Positions 1 through 5,667 of a stretch of 5,667 nucleotides of DNA are shown here, in pieces. The notes under the pieces were generated by a model, which saw only the letters and a list, made by a program, of their open reading frames with translations, did no database searches and was not told the DNA's origin. Location: assembly GCA_015259045.1 (NCBI GenBank), contig JABZHD010000079.1, forward strand, positions 1 through 5,667. Direction: 5' to 3'. Position 1 is the stretch's first letter. Each line of letters opens with the position of its first letter. The position numbers were made by a program, and so were the translations under genes. Origin of the DNA: Atopobium sp. (lineage in GTDB: Bacteria > Actinomycetota > Coriobacteriia > Coriobacteriales > Atopobiaceae).

Positions 1-1229
1 GATTTAGGCTTGGCTTAGAGGGTTATAAAGACTCTTCTAATAAAGCTAATAACCTGCCAAAAGCGGGAACGTTTAAAACTATATGGGCAAATCAGTGGGA
101 ACCACCAGGATCTCCTACAAGACAGTTTGCCGCAAATTGTTATAGAACTCATTTTGGCAATGATTCAGTCGTAAATGAGGACATTAATAAAGTTCTTAAT
201 GAGTATGAGCAGGGTCTACGCGATATTCCTTCGGTCGATATGGTCGTGGGTGGGTTTCCTTGTCAGGATTACTCAGTTGCTAAACCTTTATCTCAGTCGG
301 GAGGTATTGAAGGAAAAAAGGGTGTTCTATGGTGGGACATTTACAAATTCCTAAAAATTCAATTAGATAAGTCTCCTGAGAATGCGGAATGGTGTCTTTT
401 AGAGAACGTTGACCGTCTTCTTAAAAGTCCTGCATCTCAGCGTGGTAGAGATTTTGCAATTATTCTTAGCTGTCTTGCTAGCCTTGGATATTGCGTTGAA
501 TGGCGTGTGGTAAATAGTGCGGCATACGGCTTTTCACAAAGAAGAAAGCGCGTATATATTCTCGCACGTAGAAATGCTAACTGGGAGCTTTCAGAACGCT
601 TAACTTCAGGAATTATGTCCCGAGCATTTCCTTTTAATCCTGTGGGCAATATCTCTTATGTTGATATTCCAAAAGATCCATTTGTTGCTACAAAGGACTT
701 TAATTCTGAGAGGTCTAAAACATCTCCGTTTTTAGATGCTGGCGTAATGGTAGATAACCGCGTTATTACCTGTAAAGTTGAAGAGGTTTATAAAGGTCAA
801 TTTAAAACACTGGGAGATGTTCTTTCCCCAGAGATTGAAGTCCCAGAGAACTACTTTGTCGATAGTTCACAACTTTATCGCTGGGAATATCTCAAAGGAT
901 CAAAACGCGAAGAGCGTACCAATAAGCATACAGGTCAATCGTACTTCTATTCAGAAGGTTCAATGGCATTCCCAGACCTTCTCACTAATCCTTCAAGAAC
1001 AATTCTTACAGGAGAGGGGGGAGCAAGTCCTTCTCGCTTTAAACACATCATTAAAGTAGGCGAGAGGTGTCGCAGACTTGTTCCAGATGAGCTTGATCAG
1101 CTACAGGGTTTTCCTAAGGGCTGGACTAATACAGGAATGAGCGACAACAATCGTGCGTTCTGTATGGGAAATGCTCTTGTTGTAGGTGTGGTAAATCGCA
1201 TCGGCAAAGAAATCTACAAAGAATTGTAA
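1..1229 (+). CDS. DNA (cytosine-5-)-methyltransferase, 5'-truncated by window edge
   Basis: Transfers a methyl group from SAM to C5 of cytosine in a specific DNA site. The frame is open from base 1; the first full codon is at base 3 and 408 residues are visible. The first residues, FRLGL, are the tail of the SAM-binding motif I (FAGxGGFRLGL), so probably only some 10-25 N-terminal residues are missing (inference). Numbered on the visible part, GGFPCQ carries the catalytic Cys87 (motif IV), ENV is at 134-136 (motif VI), QRRKRVYI at 179-186 (motif VIII), RRLVPDELDQLQGFP at 357-371 (motif IX region) and GNALVVGVVNRIG at 389-401 (motif X). The variable stretch between VIII and IX should be the target recognition domain. 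An internal ATG at 240 is not the start, since it would remove motif I. Lysine codons are 21 AAA to 6 AAG, opposite to nox, suggesting transfer. The recognition site cannot be told from sequence. No endonuclease gene follows; one could lie upstream. Confidence 0.95.
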   Translation, partial: FRLGLEGYKDSSNKANNLPKAGTFKTIWANQWEPPGSPTRQFAANCYRTHFGNDSVVNEDINKVLNEYEQGLRDIPSVDMVVGGFPCQDYSVAKPLSQSGGIEGKKGVLWWDIYKFLKIQLDKSPENAEWCLLENVDRLLKSPASQRGRDFAIILSCLASLGYCVEWRVVNSAAYGFSQRRKRVYILARRNANWELSERLTSGIMSRAFPFNPVGNISYVDIPKDPFVATKDFNSERSKTSPFLDAGVMVDNRVITCKVEEVYKGQFKTLGDVLSPEIEVPENYFVDSSQLYRWEYLKGSKREERTNKHTGQSYFYSEGSMAFPDLLTNPSRTILTGEGGASPSRFKHIIKVGERCRRLVPDELDQLQGFPKGWTNTGMSDNNRAFCMGNALVVGVVNRIGKEIYKEL

Positions 1230-1233
1230 GATC

Positions 1234-1268
1234 AAGGCGTCTATCAGGATTTGATAGACGCCTTTCTT
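1234..1268 (+). terminator. Rho-independent terminator of the DNA methyltransferase gene
   Basis: A perfect 13-bp stem (1234-1246 with 1252-1264) closes a 5-nt loop (GGATT) and begins 4 nt after the stop codon at 1227-1229. The following TTTCTT is a short, interrupted T tract, and the A residues at the foot of the stem pair with its first T residues. The tract is modest but the stem is strong, and the position directly after the stop supports the call. It separates the methyltransferase transcript from nox. Confidence 0.85.
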
Positions 1269-1349
1269 ATAACCAAATTGCTTCACGAACTCCAAATATT
1301 CGATTTATTAAAGAACGTTCAAGAATGACGCTCTTCTCGATAACAGAAT

Positions 1350-1364
1350 GTGGCATAATGCCAC
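1350..1364. promoter_or_regulatory. Perfect palindrome overlapping the nox -10, candidate operator
   Basis: GTGGCA-TAA-TGCCAC is a perfect inverted repeat with 6-bp arms and a 3-nt centre, and it contains the putative -10 hexamer. A dimeric repressor bound here would block RNA polymerase. It does not match the known Rex consensus (TTGTGAA-N4-TTCACAA), so no regulator is named. A second, imperfect dyad, TAACA-N5-TGTTA, lies just downstream at 1373-1387. Operator function is inferred from symmetry and position only. Confidence 0.4.
1351..1359 (+). promoter_or_regulatory. Putative extended -10 promoter element for nox
   Basis: TGGCATAAT matches the extended -10 pattern TG-N-TATAAT with one mismatch in the hexamer (CATAAT, 1354-1359). 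No good -35 hexamer lies 16-18 nt upstream (that stretch reads roughly CTCTTC), which is tolerable for extended -10 promoters. Transcription would start near 1366 and give a leader of about 50 nt before the nox ATG. No experimental support is visible. Confidence 0.45.
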
Positions 1365-1418
1365 TGTCGAAGTAACAATTAATGTTAGTCATTAGTAGCA
1401 TTTAACAGAGGGGTTTCT

Positions 1419-2762
1419 ATGGCTAAAGTTGCAGTTATCGGTTGTACCCATGCAGGCGTTTTTGCCACTTCTTCAATCCTGGGCGCACATCCAGATTGGG
1501 AGGTTCACGTCTTTGAGCGCAATGACACGGTTTCCTTCCTGTCTTGCGGTATCGCTCTTTGGGTAGGTGACCACGTAAGCGATCCAAACAAGATGTTCTA
1601 CAGCTCTCCAGAAGCCCTTGCAGAGGCTGGCGCTCACGTCCATATGACTACCAACGTCACCTCCGCAGACGTTAAGACCAAGCACGTTGCATGGGAAAAC
1701 CTTAAGACTGGTCAGACTTTTGAGGATGACTTTGACTACCTCGTAGTCACCACCGGCTCTAAGCCAATTGTTCCTCCACTGCCTGGTATTGACGGACCTC
1801 GTGTTCTTCAGTGCAAGAACTGGGCTGATGGTCGTCGTATTCACGACACCATGGCAGAATCCAAGTCCGCTATTGTCATTGGTGCTGGCTACATTGGTGC
1901 CGAGCTTGCAGAGCAGCTTTCCGAGCGCCAGAAGGCAGTCACCCTCATCGACATGCTTCCTCGCGTTCTGGCAAAGAACTTTGACAAGGCAATCACCGAT
2001 CAGGTTGAGGCTGCATACAAGGAGCACGGCGTCACCCTCGCACTTGGCGAGAAGGTCATGAGCTTTGAAGATAATGGCGATTCTGTCACCGTTGTTACCG
2101 ATAAGGGCTCCTACACCGCAGATTACGCAATTCTGGGCATTGGCTTCCTGCCTCGCACCGATCTCTTTGACGGTCAGCTTGATATGCTGCCTAACGGCGC
2201 TATCAAGGTTGACGAGTACATGCGCACCAGCGAGCCTGGCGTCTTTGCAGCTGGCGACTCTGCTTCCATTATCTTCAACGTCACTGGTAAAGAGGACTAC
2301 ATTCCTCTGGCAACCAACGCTGTTCGCCAGGGACTGCACGTTGGTCCTAACATGCTTGAGCCAACTGCTGCTTATGCAGGTACTCAGGCTTCCAGCGCAG
2401 TTCAGCTCTACAACTACTCCATGGCTGCAGCAGGTCTCACCGTTGAGGGCGGCAAGGTACGTGGCTACGAGTACGATTCCGTTTCCATCACCGAGAACTA
2501 CCGTCCTGAGTTTATGCTGACCACCGAGCCTGTTACCGCAACGCTTGTCTGGGATCCAGAGACTCGCCTTATCAAGGGCGCACAGTTCTTCTCGACACAT
2601 GACGATGTTGCTCAGGCAGCAAACGTTGTTTCTGTGGCTATTGCTGCTGGTATGACCATCGACAACCTTGCAGCTGTTGACCTTCTGTTCCAGCCAAACT
2701 TTACCAACCCAGTCAACTACATTGGCTCTGTTGCTATGGCTGCCTGCGCAAAGGCCAAGTAA
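1419..2762 (+). CDS. nox: FAD-dependent NADH oxidase, probably water-forming (Nox)
   Basis: Cytosolic flavoenzyme that oxidises NADH with O2, regenerating NAD+ and removing oxygen. The 447-residue length is normal for the family. The N-terminal FAD site begins VIGCTHAG (residues 6-13). SFLSCGIALWVG (39-50) contains Cys43, the redox-active cysteine that cycles through a sulfenic acid in Nox and the related NADH peroxidase and CoA-disulfide reductase. TTGSKP (111-116) and the NADH-binding GAGYIG (155-160) follow, then GFLPRTDLF (242-250) and the second FAD contact VFAAGD (275-280). The rest is the dimerisation domain. The start is supported by AGAGGGG at 1407-1413, 5 nt upstream, and by the family-typical N terminus. 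Lysine is AAG in 18 of 20 codons, a strong bias compatible with high expression. It appears monocistronic, with its own promoter region and terminator. Water-forming activity is inferred from similarity; a CoA-disulfide reductase or peroxide-forming variant cannot be fully excluded. Confidence 0.93.
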   Translation: MAKVAVIGCTHAGVFATSSILGAHPDWEVHVFERNDTVSFLSCGIALWVGDHVSDPNKMFYSSPEALAEAGAHVHMTTNVTSADVKTKHVAWENLKTGQTFEDDFDYLVVTTGSKPIVPPLPGIDGPRVLQCKNWADGRRIHDTMAESKSAIVIGAGYIGAELAEQLSERQKAVTLIDMLPRVLAKNFDKAITDQVEAAYKEHGVTLALGEKVMSFEDNGDSVTVVTDKGSYTADYAILGIGFLPRTDLFDGQLDMLPNGAIKVDEYMRTSEPGVFAAGDSASIIFNVTGKEDYIPLATNAVRQGLHVGPNMLEPTAAYAGTQASSAVQLYNYSMAAAGLTVEGGKVRGYEYDSVSITENYRPEFMLTTEPVTATLVWDPETRLIKGAQFFSTHDDVAQAANVVSVAIAAGMTIDNLAAVDLLFQPNFTNPVNYIGSVAMAACAKAK

Positions 2763-2784
2763 ACTCCGCACATAATGCGCTAAA

Positions 2785-2822
2785 AGAGAAGGAAGCTGGT
2801 ATTTCTGCCAGCTTCCTTCTTT
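2785..2822. terminator. Bidirectional Rho-independent terminator between nox and the methyltransferase
   Basis: GAAGGAAGCTGG (2788-2799) pairs perfectly with CCAGCTTCCTTC (2808-2819) around an 8-nt loop; A-T and wobble pairs extend the foot. On the plus strand it is followed by TTT, and on the minus strand by TCTCTTTTAG, so it can end both nox and the convergent gene. It lies 25 nt after the nox stop and about 80 nt beyond the stop of the minus-strand gene. Confidence 0.85.
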
Positions 2823-2900
2823 GCTATCGAGCCCGAGTCTAGCTCGATTGATGACTGTTTTTTTGCTCCACCTTAATCCTGCATTGCCTTGATGTGGGGC

Positions 2901-3647
2901 CTATCTTGGCTTTCTACTCACAACGGCAATGTAGTTAAGGTCATCCGCGTGATCGTTGAAGAACGTGAACATGCTGGTGAACATCTTGGTGTTCTCTGGT
3001 TTGAGACCGTTTCTAATAACCCTCAGAGCTCCGTCAGCACCCTCATCGGCAATAAGTCCTGCCGGGTTCATAAGCGTCATCTTGCCGTTCTTTGTTTCTG
3101 GGCAGAAACCTGCTGACTCAAAGAGATTCTTCCAACCTGCAAGGGTTAAAGGCTTTACGTTGACGTTGATAGTTCTCGAGAGCTCGTGGACCAACTCATC
3201 GTCTTCTTTGAGCAGAAGGACGTCATGGGTAAGGAGCACACCGCCTGGCTTGAGTACTCGTGCATACTCTTTAACCGCAGACGCTTTCTGCTGGTCAGAG
3301 AGCATGGTGAGCATAGCCTCGTTGATAACAACATCAAAGCTGTTATCAGGGTAGGAGAGGTCTGTAGCGTCTCCATGTTCCACCGTTACATACTGCTCGA
3401 TGTTGTTTCTCACGATATTTTCTTTTGTCTTAGGAAGCACATCTGCATTGAGATCGATTGCGGTTACGTGGCAGTGGAATCGCTTTACCAGCTCAACCGT
3501 AGTGGTGCCAATATTACAAGCCACCTCAAGAATTTGAGTTTCTGGCTTAATCTCTACTGAGTTAAGCAGCCAATTGGTTGCCTCAATACCTCCAGGGCGC
3601 AGTCTTGTCTTACCCATACGTAGTAAAAACTCGTGACCAACTTCCAT
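2901..3647 (-). CDS. Class I SAM-dependent methyltransferase, UbiE-like, substrate unknown
   Basis: A 248-residue soluble protein with a Rossmann-type methyltransferase fold. Motif I is ILEVACNIGTTTVEL (39-53), a variant of the usual E-x-G-x-G-x-G loop with A-C-N at its start. VTAIDLN (61-67) has the acidic residue expected to bind the SAM ribose. HGDATDLSYPDNSFDVVINEAML (91-113) covers motifs II to IV, and EYARVLKPGGVLLTHD (127-142) is the post-motif region common in UbiE/COQ5-type and other small-molecule methyltransferases. GWKNLFESAGF (171-181) is also typical. The C-terminal ~55 residues resemble nothing I can name. The ATG at 3645-3647 has AAGGGGG at 3655-3661 (7 nt spacing), which favours it over Met11. 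It is convergent with nox and divergent from oleate hydratase. The fold is well supported, but the substrate is not visible; quinone, lipid or detoxification roles are all possible. Confidence 0.88.
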   Translation of the reverse strand: MEVGHEFLLRMGKTRLRPGGIEATNWLLNSVEIKPETQILEVACNIGTTTVELVKRFHCHVTAIDLNADVLPKTKENIVRNNIEQYVTVEHGDATDLSYPDNSFDVVINEAMLTMLSDQQKASAVKEYARVLKPGGVLLTHDVLLLKEDDELVHELSRTINVNVKPLTLAGWKNLFESAGFCPETKNGKMTLMNPAGLIADEGADGALRVIRNGLKPENTKMFTSMFTFFNDHADDLNYIAVVSRKPR

Positions 3648-3676
3648 ACTAAGACCCCCTTCATACTATGAAAGAA

Positions 3677-3705
3677 ATTAAGTTAGCTATATCTAACTAA
3701 TACAA
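3677..3705 (-). promoter_or_regulatory. Weak candidate promoter for the SAM methyltransferase
   Basis: Reading the minus strand, TTGTAT (3700-3705) and CTTAAT (3677-3682) are spaced by 17 nt upstream of the methyltransferase ribosome binding site. Each hexamer is a partial match only (3/6 and 4/6). TATAGC at 3686-3691 is an alternative -10. The region is AT-rich, so chance matches are likely. Confidence 0.25.
3681..3698. promoter_or_regulatory. Inverted repeat AGTTAG-N6-CTAACT, candidate operator
   Basis: AGTTAG (3681-3686) and CTAACT (3693-3698) form a perfect dyad with a 6-nt spacer. It lies between the candidate -35 and -10 of the methyltransferase promoter, where TetR-family and similar repressors often bind. 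No regulator gene is present in the window, so this is inference from symmetry and position. Confidence 0.3.
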
Positions 3706-3812
3706 GTTAACCACATCATTACCTGCGAAAAAAGCCAAATTAATTGCTATTTTTGAAACAATTTAGCAGGTAGATTGCGACAAAAAATAACCTATATGTC
3801 CAATCGTTCTTT

Positions 3813-3840
3813 TTGTGCATTTTCTTTAGCAGTTTATAAG
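3813..3840 (+). promoter_or_regulatory. Putative promoter of oleate hydratase
   Basis: TTGTGC (3813-3818) and TATAAG (3835-3840) are separated by 16 nt. The -10 matches five of six consensus bases and the -35 three of six. A second possible -10, TATAGT, lies at 3843-3848. Transcription starting near 3847 would give a leader of about 70 nt before the ohyA ATG. Confidence 0.4.
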
Positions 3841-3846
3841 TTTATA
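3831..3846 (+). repeat. Tandem 8-bp direct repeat over the ohyA -10 region
   Basis: AGTTTATA is repeated exactly twice, head to tail, across the putative -10 element, so each copy supplies a possible -10 (TATAAG or TATAGT). It could arise by slippage or create two overlapping promoters. Confidence 0.45.
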
Positions 3847-3857
3847 GTGGACGCAAG

Positions 3858-3899
3858 GTAAGGGCGACTTACTAATTTCCGCAGGTAATTGATGCGGAA
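3858..3899 (+). other. Two small hairpins in the ohyA leader
   Basis: GTAAG (3858-3862) pairs with CTTAC (3868-3872) around GGCGA. TTCCGCA (3877-3883) pairs with TGCGGAA (3893-3899) around a 9-nt loop, ending 4 nt before the ribosome binding site. Neither is followed by a T tract, so they are not terminators. They may stabilise the transcript or influence translation, and the second overlaps one copy of the CGCAGGTAAT motif. No riboswitch class is recognised. Confidence 0.35.
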
Positions 3900-3903
3900 T
3901 ACT

Positions 3904-3910
3904 AAGGAGG
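3904..3910 (+). promoter_or_regulatory. Ribosome binding site of oleate hydratase
   Basis: AAGGAGG is a full anti-Shine-Dalgarno match, 5 nt before the ATG at 3916. It fixes the start of the reading frame that runs off the window end. Confidence 0.9.
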
Positions 3911-3915
3911 AAGTT

Positions 3916-5667
3916 ATGTATTACTCTGCTGGAACGTATGAATCGTTCGCTAAGCCAGAAAAGCCCAAAGATGCCGACAAAAAATCAGCCTATATCATTG
4001 GAACAGGTCTTGCGGGTCTTGCTGCTGCTTTTTATCTTGTTCGCGATGGTCAGGTAAAGGGCTCAAGAATTCACCTGCTCGAGAAGCTTGAACTTGCAGG
4101 CGGAAGTTGCGATGGTCGAAAAGACATTAGCAAGGGTTTCTATATGCGTGGTGGTCGCGAGATGGACAATCACTTTGAGTGCATGTGGGATATGTTCAGA
4201 GACGTTCCCTCTATTGAAACACCTGGCGTCTCTGTACTTGATGAGTACTACTGGCTCAACAAGCACGATCCTAACTACTCTCTCTGCAGAGCTTCCGAGA
4301 AGTGCGGCAAAGACGCTCACACAGACAAGAAGTTCAAGCTTGATAAAGAGTCTTCACTTGCACTTGCCAAGCTGTTTATGACTCCCGAGAAGGACCTTGA
4401 GGGCAAGAAAATTAGTGACGTTCTTCCTGATTCTTTCTGGAACACTAACTTCTGGCTCTATTGGCAAACTATGTTTGCGTTCCAAAGGTGGTCCTCTGCT
4501 CTTGAGATGAAGCGCTATCTTTGCAGATTCTGTCACCATATTGACGGTCTGCCTGACTTTACTGCGCTGCGTTTTACCAAGTACAACCAGTATGAGAGCA
4601 TGATTTTGCCACTGGTCAGGTATCTTGAGAATCACGGCGTAAGCGTTGACTACGGTATGGACGTCAAGAACGTCATTATCAACGACACCAATGGTAAAAA
4701 GGTGGCCACTCAGATTGTTTACGAGAAGAACGGCTCACAGCAGACCATCGATCTAACCGAAGACGATTTAGTGTTTATCACCAATGGCTGCTGCACCGAT
4801 ACCTCTTGCTATGGCGATCAAAATACCGCTCCAGACATTAGCAACGTCAGAAATGGCGTAGGGGAGTCCTGGGATCTGTGGAAGAATATCGCCGCTCAGG
4901 CCAAGCATGGCGAGTACGGCAATCCCGATAATTTCTGCAGCGACTTTGAGGCAACCAACTGGATGAGCGCTACCATCCAGACAAAAGACGAAGAAATTAT
5001 CAAGAAGATTATTGGCGTCTGCAAGAGAGATCCAAGAGAAGGTAAGGTCACAACCGGCGGTATTGTAACCGTCAAAGATAGTACCGATAACTGGTACCTC
5101 TCGTGGACCATCAACCGTCAGCCACAGTTCAGAGCACAGGACAAGGACACCGTACTTATCTGGGTCTATGCATTGAGCACTAACAAGCCTGGTAACTTTG
5201 TTAAGAAGGCTATGCGTAACTGCACCGGCGAGGAAGTGTGCCAGGAGTGGCTCTATCACATTGGCGTTCCAACCAAGAAGATTGAGGACTGGGCAAAGAA
5301 CCGCTGCAACACCACTACGTGCTTCATGCCTTACATCAACGCATTCTTCCAGCCAAGAAAGGCTGAGGACAGGCCTCTTGTTGTTCCTGAGGGTTCCGTT
5401 AACTTTGCCTTTATTGGACAGTTTGCCGAGACTCCTCGTGACACCATCTTTACTACGGAGTACTCAATCCGCACTGGTATGGAGTCTGTCTACACGTTGA
5501 TGGATGTTGATAGAGGCGTACCAGAGGTTTGGGGTTCTCAGTACGACATCAGAGAGCTTCTAAGGGCAACCTACTATGCTCTAGATAAGAAAACGCTTGA
5601 TAAGGCTCCACTCTCATTCAAAGAGAAGATGCTTTTGAAGGTAGCTCTTAAAGCTCTTAAGGGCACC
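3916..5667 (+). CDS. ohyA: Oleate hydratase (MCRA family), 3'-truncated by window edge
   Basis: FAD-dependent hydratase that adds water to the cis-9 double bond of unsaturated fatty acids, giving 10-hydroxy products; a membrane-associated detoxification role is known for the family. 584 residues are visible with no stop, close to the roughly 590 residues of Gram-positive members, so only the last few are probably missing. The N terminus MYYSAGTYESFAKP is family-typical. GTGLAGLAAAFYL (29-41) is the FAD dinucleotide-binding loop. RGGREM (78-83) contains Glu82 and YLCRF (201-205) contains Tyr201, the same positions as the catalytic pair reported for Staphylococcus aureus OhyA. SWTINRQPQF (396-405) fits the substrate carboxylate-binding segment, and FAFIGQFAETPRDTIFTTEYSIRTG (497-521, quoted in part by family memory) ends the FAD site. 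The cysteine content is notable (15), including TNGCCTDTSC at 289-298. It has its own promoter region and is divergent from a SAM methyltransferase. Function is confident; the substrate range is not visible. Confidence 0.95.
   Translation, partial: MYYSAGTYESFAKPEKPKDADKKSAYIIGTGLAGLAAAFYLVRDGQVKGSRIHLLEKLELAGGSCDGRKDISKGFYMRGGREMDNHFECMWDMFRDVPSIETPGVSVLDEYYWLNKHDPNYSLCRASEKCGKDAHTDKKFKLDKESSLALAKLFMTPEKDLEGKKISDVLPDSFWNTNFWLYWQTMFAFQRWSSALEMKRYLCRFCHHIDGLPDFTALRFTKYNQYESMILPLVRYLENHGVSVDYGMDVKNVIINDTNGKKVATQIVYEKNGSQQTIDLTEDDLVFITNGCCTDTSCYGDQNTAPDISNVRNGVGESWDLWKNIAAQAKHGEYGNPDNFCSDFEATNWMSATIQTKDEEIIKKIIGVCKRDPREGKVTTGGIVTVKDSTDNWYLSWTINRQPQFRAQDKDTVLIWVYALSTNKPGNFVKKAMRNCTGEEVCQEWLYHIGVPTKKIEDWAKNRCNTTTCFMPYINAFFQPRKAEDRPLVVPEGSVNFAFIGQFAETPRDTIFTTEYSIRTGMESVYTLMDVDRGVPEVWGSQYDIRELLRATYYALDKKTLDKAPLSFKEKMLLKVALKALKGT

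Larger units (their letters stand above)
3718..3889. repeat. Dispersed motif CGCAGGTAAT in the divergent regulatory region
   Basis: ATTACCTGCG at 3718-3727 is the exact reverse complement of CGCAGGTAAT at 3880-3889. A 7-nt core, GCAGGTA, occurs again at 3766-3772, and a one-base-insertion variant, CGCAAGGTAA, at 3852-3861. That makes three exact cores and one variant inside a 268-bp intergenic region. They could be binding sites of one regulator shared by the two divergent genes. No known consensus is recognised. Confidence 0.35.

Noticed and set aside
240..1229. Treating the ATG at 240 as the start of the DNA methyltransferase.
   Set aside because: The frame is open to the window edge and its upstream part encodes the end of motif I and family-like sequence; starting at 240 would remove the SAM-binding loop.
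1473..2771. A 432-residue open frame antisense to nox.
   Set aside because: Its codons are in exact register with the nox codons, so its stops can arise only from sense TTA, CTA or TCA codons. The biased nox codon use avoids these until a TCA serine codon at 1473-1475. The predicted protein resembles no family and the terminator lies in the wrong place for it.
2771..2778. CATAATGC downstream of nox, also present in the nox promoter palindrome at 1354-1361.
   Set aside because: An 8-nt match is too short to claim flanking repeats; the surrounding bases differ and there is no mobile-element gene between them.
2826..2864. Hairpin ATCGAGC-N9-GCTCGAT followed by seven T residues, as a second nox terminator.
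   Set aside because: The stem is only 7 bp with a 9-nt loop, and the T run begins 9 nt after the stem, too far for a standard intrinsic terminator. A much better terminator lies directly upstream.
2889..3560. Several plus-strand open frames of 75-132 residues opposite the SAM methyltransferase.
   Set aside because: They overlap a clear methyltransferase gene on the other strand, overlap one another, and lack convincing ribosome binding sites or recognisable domains.
4063..5259. Minus-strand and alternative-frame open stretches inside oleate hydratase.
   Set aside because: The oleate hydratase frame is continuous with conserved motifs throughout; the others are shadows of it.
1..5667. tRNA or rRNA genes, CRISPR arrays, insertion sequences, attachment sites.
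   Set aside because: No cloverleaf-like sequence, regularly spaced repeats, transposase motifs or long terminal inverted repeats were found by eye on either strand.

Overview
The window holds four protein-coding genes in ordinary bacterial order, two of them cut by the window edges. I see no RNA genes, insertion sequences, CRISPR arrays or phage genes. Strong AGGAGG-type ribosome binding sites, compact hairpin terminators and a moderate base composition with preference for AAG and C-ending codons in the nox gene suggest a Gram-positive, host-associated, fermentative bacterium. A coriobacterium of the Atopobium/Lancefieldella/Olsenella kind would fit, but this is a tentative inference: protein identity cannot be ranked here, and a lactic acid bacterium is not excluded.

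Layout. Bases 1-1229 (+) carry a 5'-truncated C5-cytosine DNA methyltransferase, closed by a 13-bp perfect terminator hairpin. Its codon use is clearly AT-shifted against the next gene, as expected for a horizontally acquired restriction-modification or orphan methylase gene. Bases 1265-1418 are a promoter region with a perfect palindrome over an extended -10 element. Bases 1419-2762 (+) encode an FAD-dependent NADH oxidase of the water-forming Nox type. A strong terminator that can serve both strands separates it from a convergent class I SAM-dependent methyltransferase (2901-3647, -) of unknown substrate. A 268-bp AT-rich divergent region (3648-3915) with several inverted and direct repeats separates that gene from oleate hydratase (3916 to the window end, +), which is almost complete and retains both known catalytic residues.

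How the genes fit together. The nox gene (oxygen consumption and NAD+ regeneration) and ohyA (hydration and detoxification of unsaturated host fatty acids) are both stress and host-adaptation functions of microaerophilic or anaerobic commensals, but nothing in the sequence links them in one operon. The methyltransferase and ohyA are divergent and share their regulatory region, so co-regulation is possible. I found no convincing undescribed system. The items most worth checking are the repeat-rich ohyA regulatory region and leader, the palindrome at the nox promoter, and the acquired DNA methyltransferase whose upstream partner lies outside the window.
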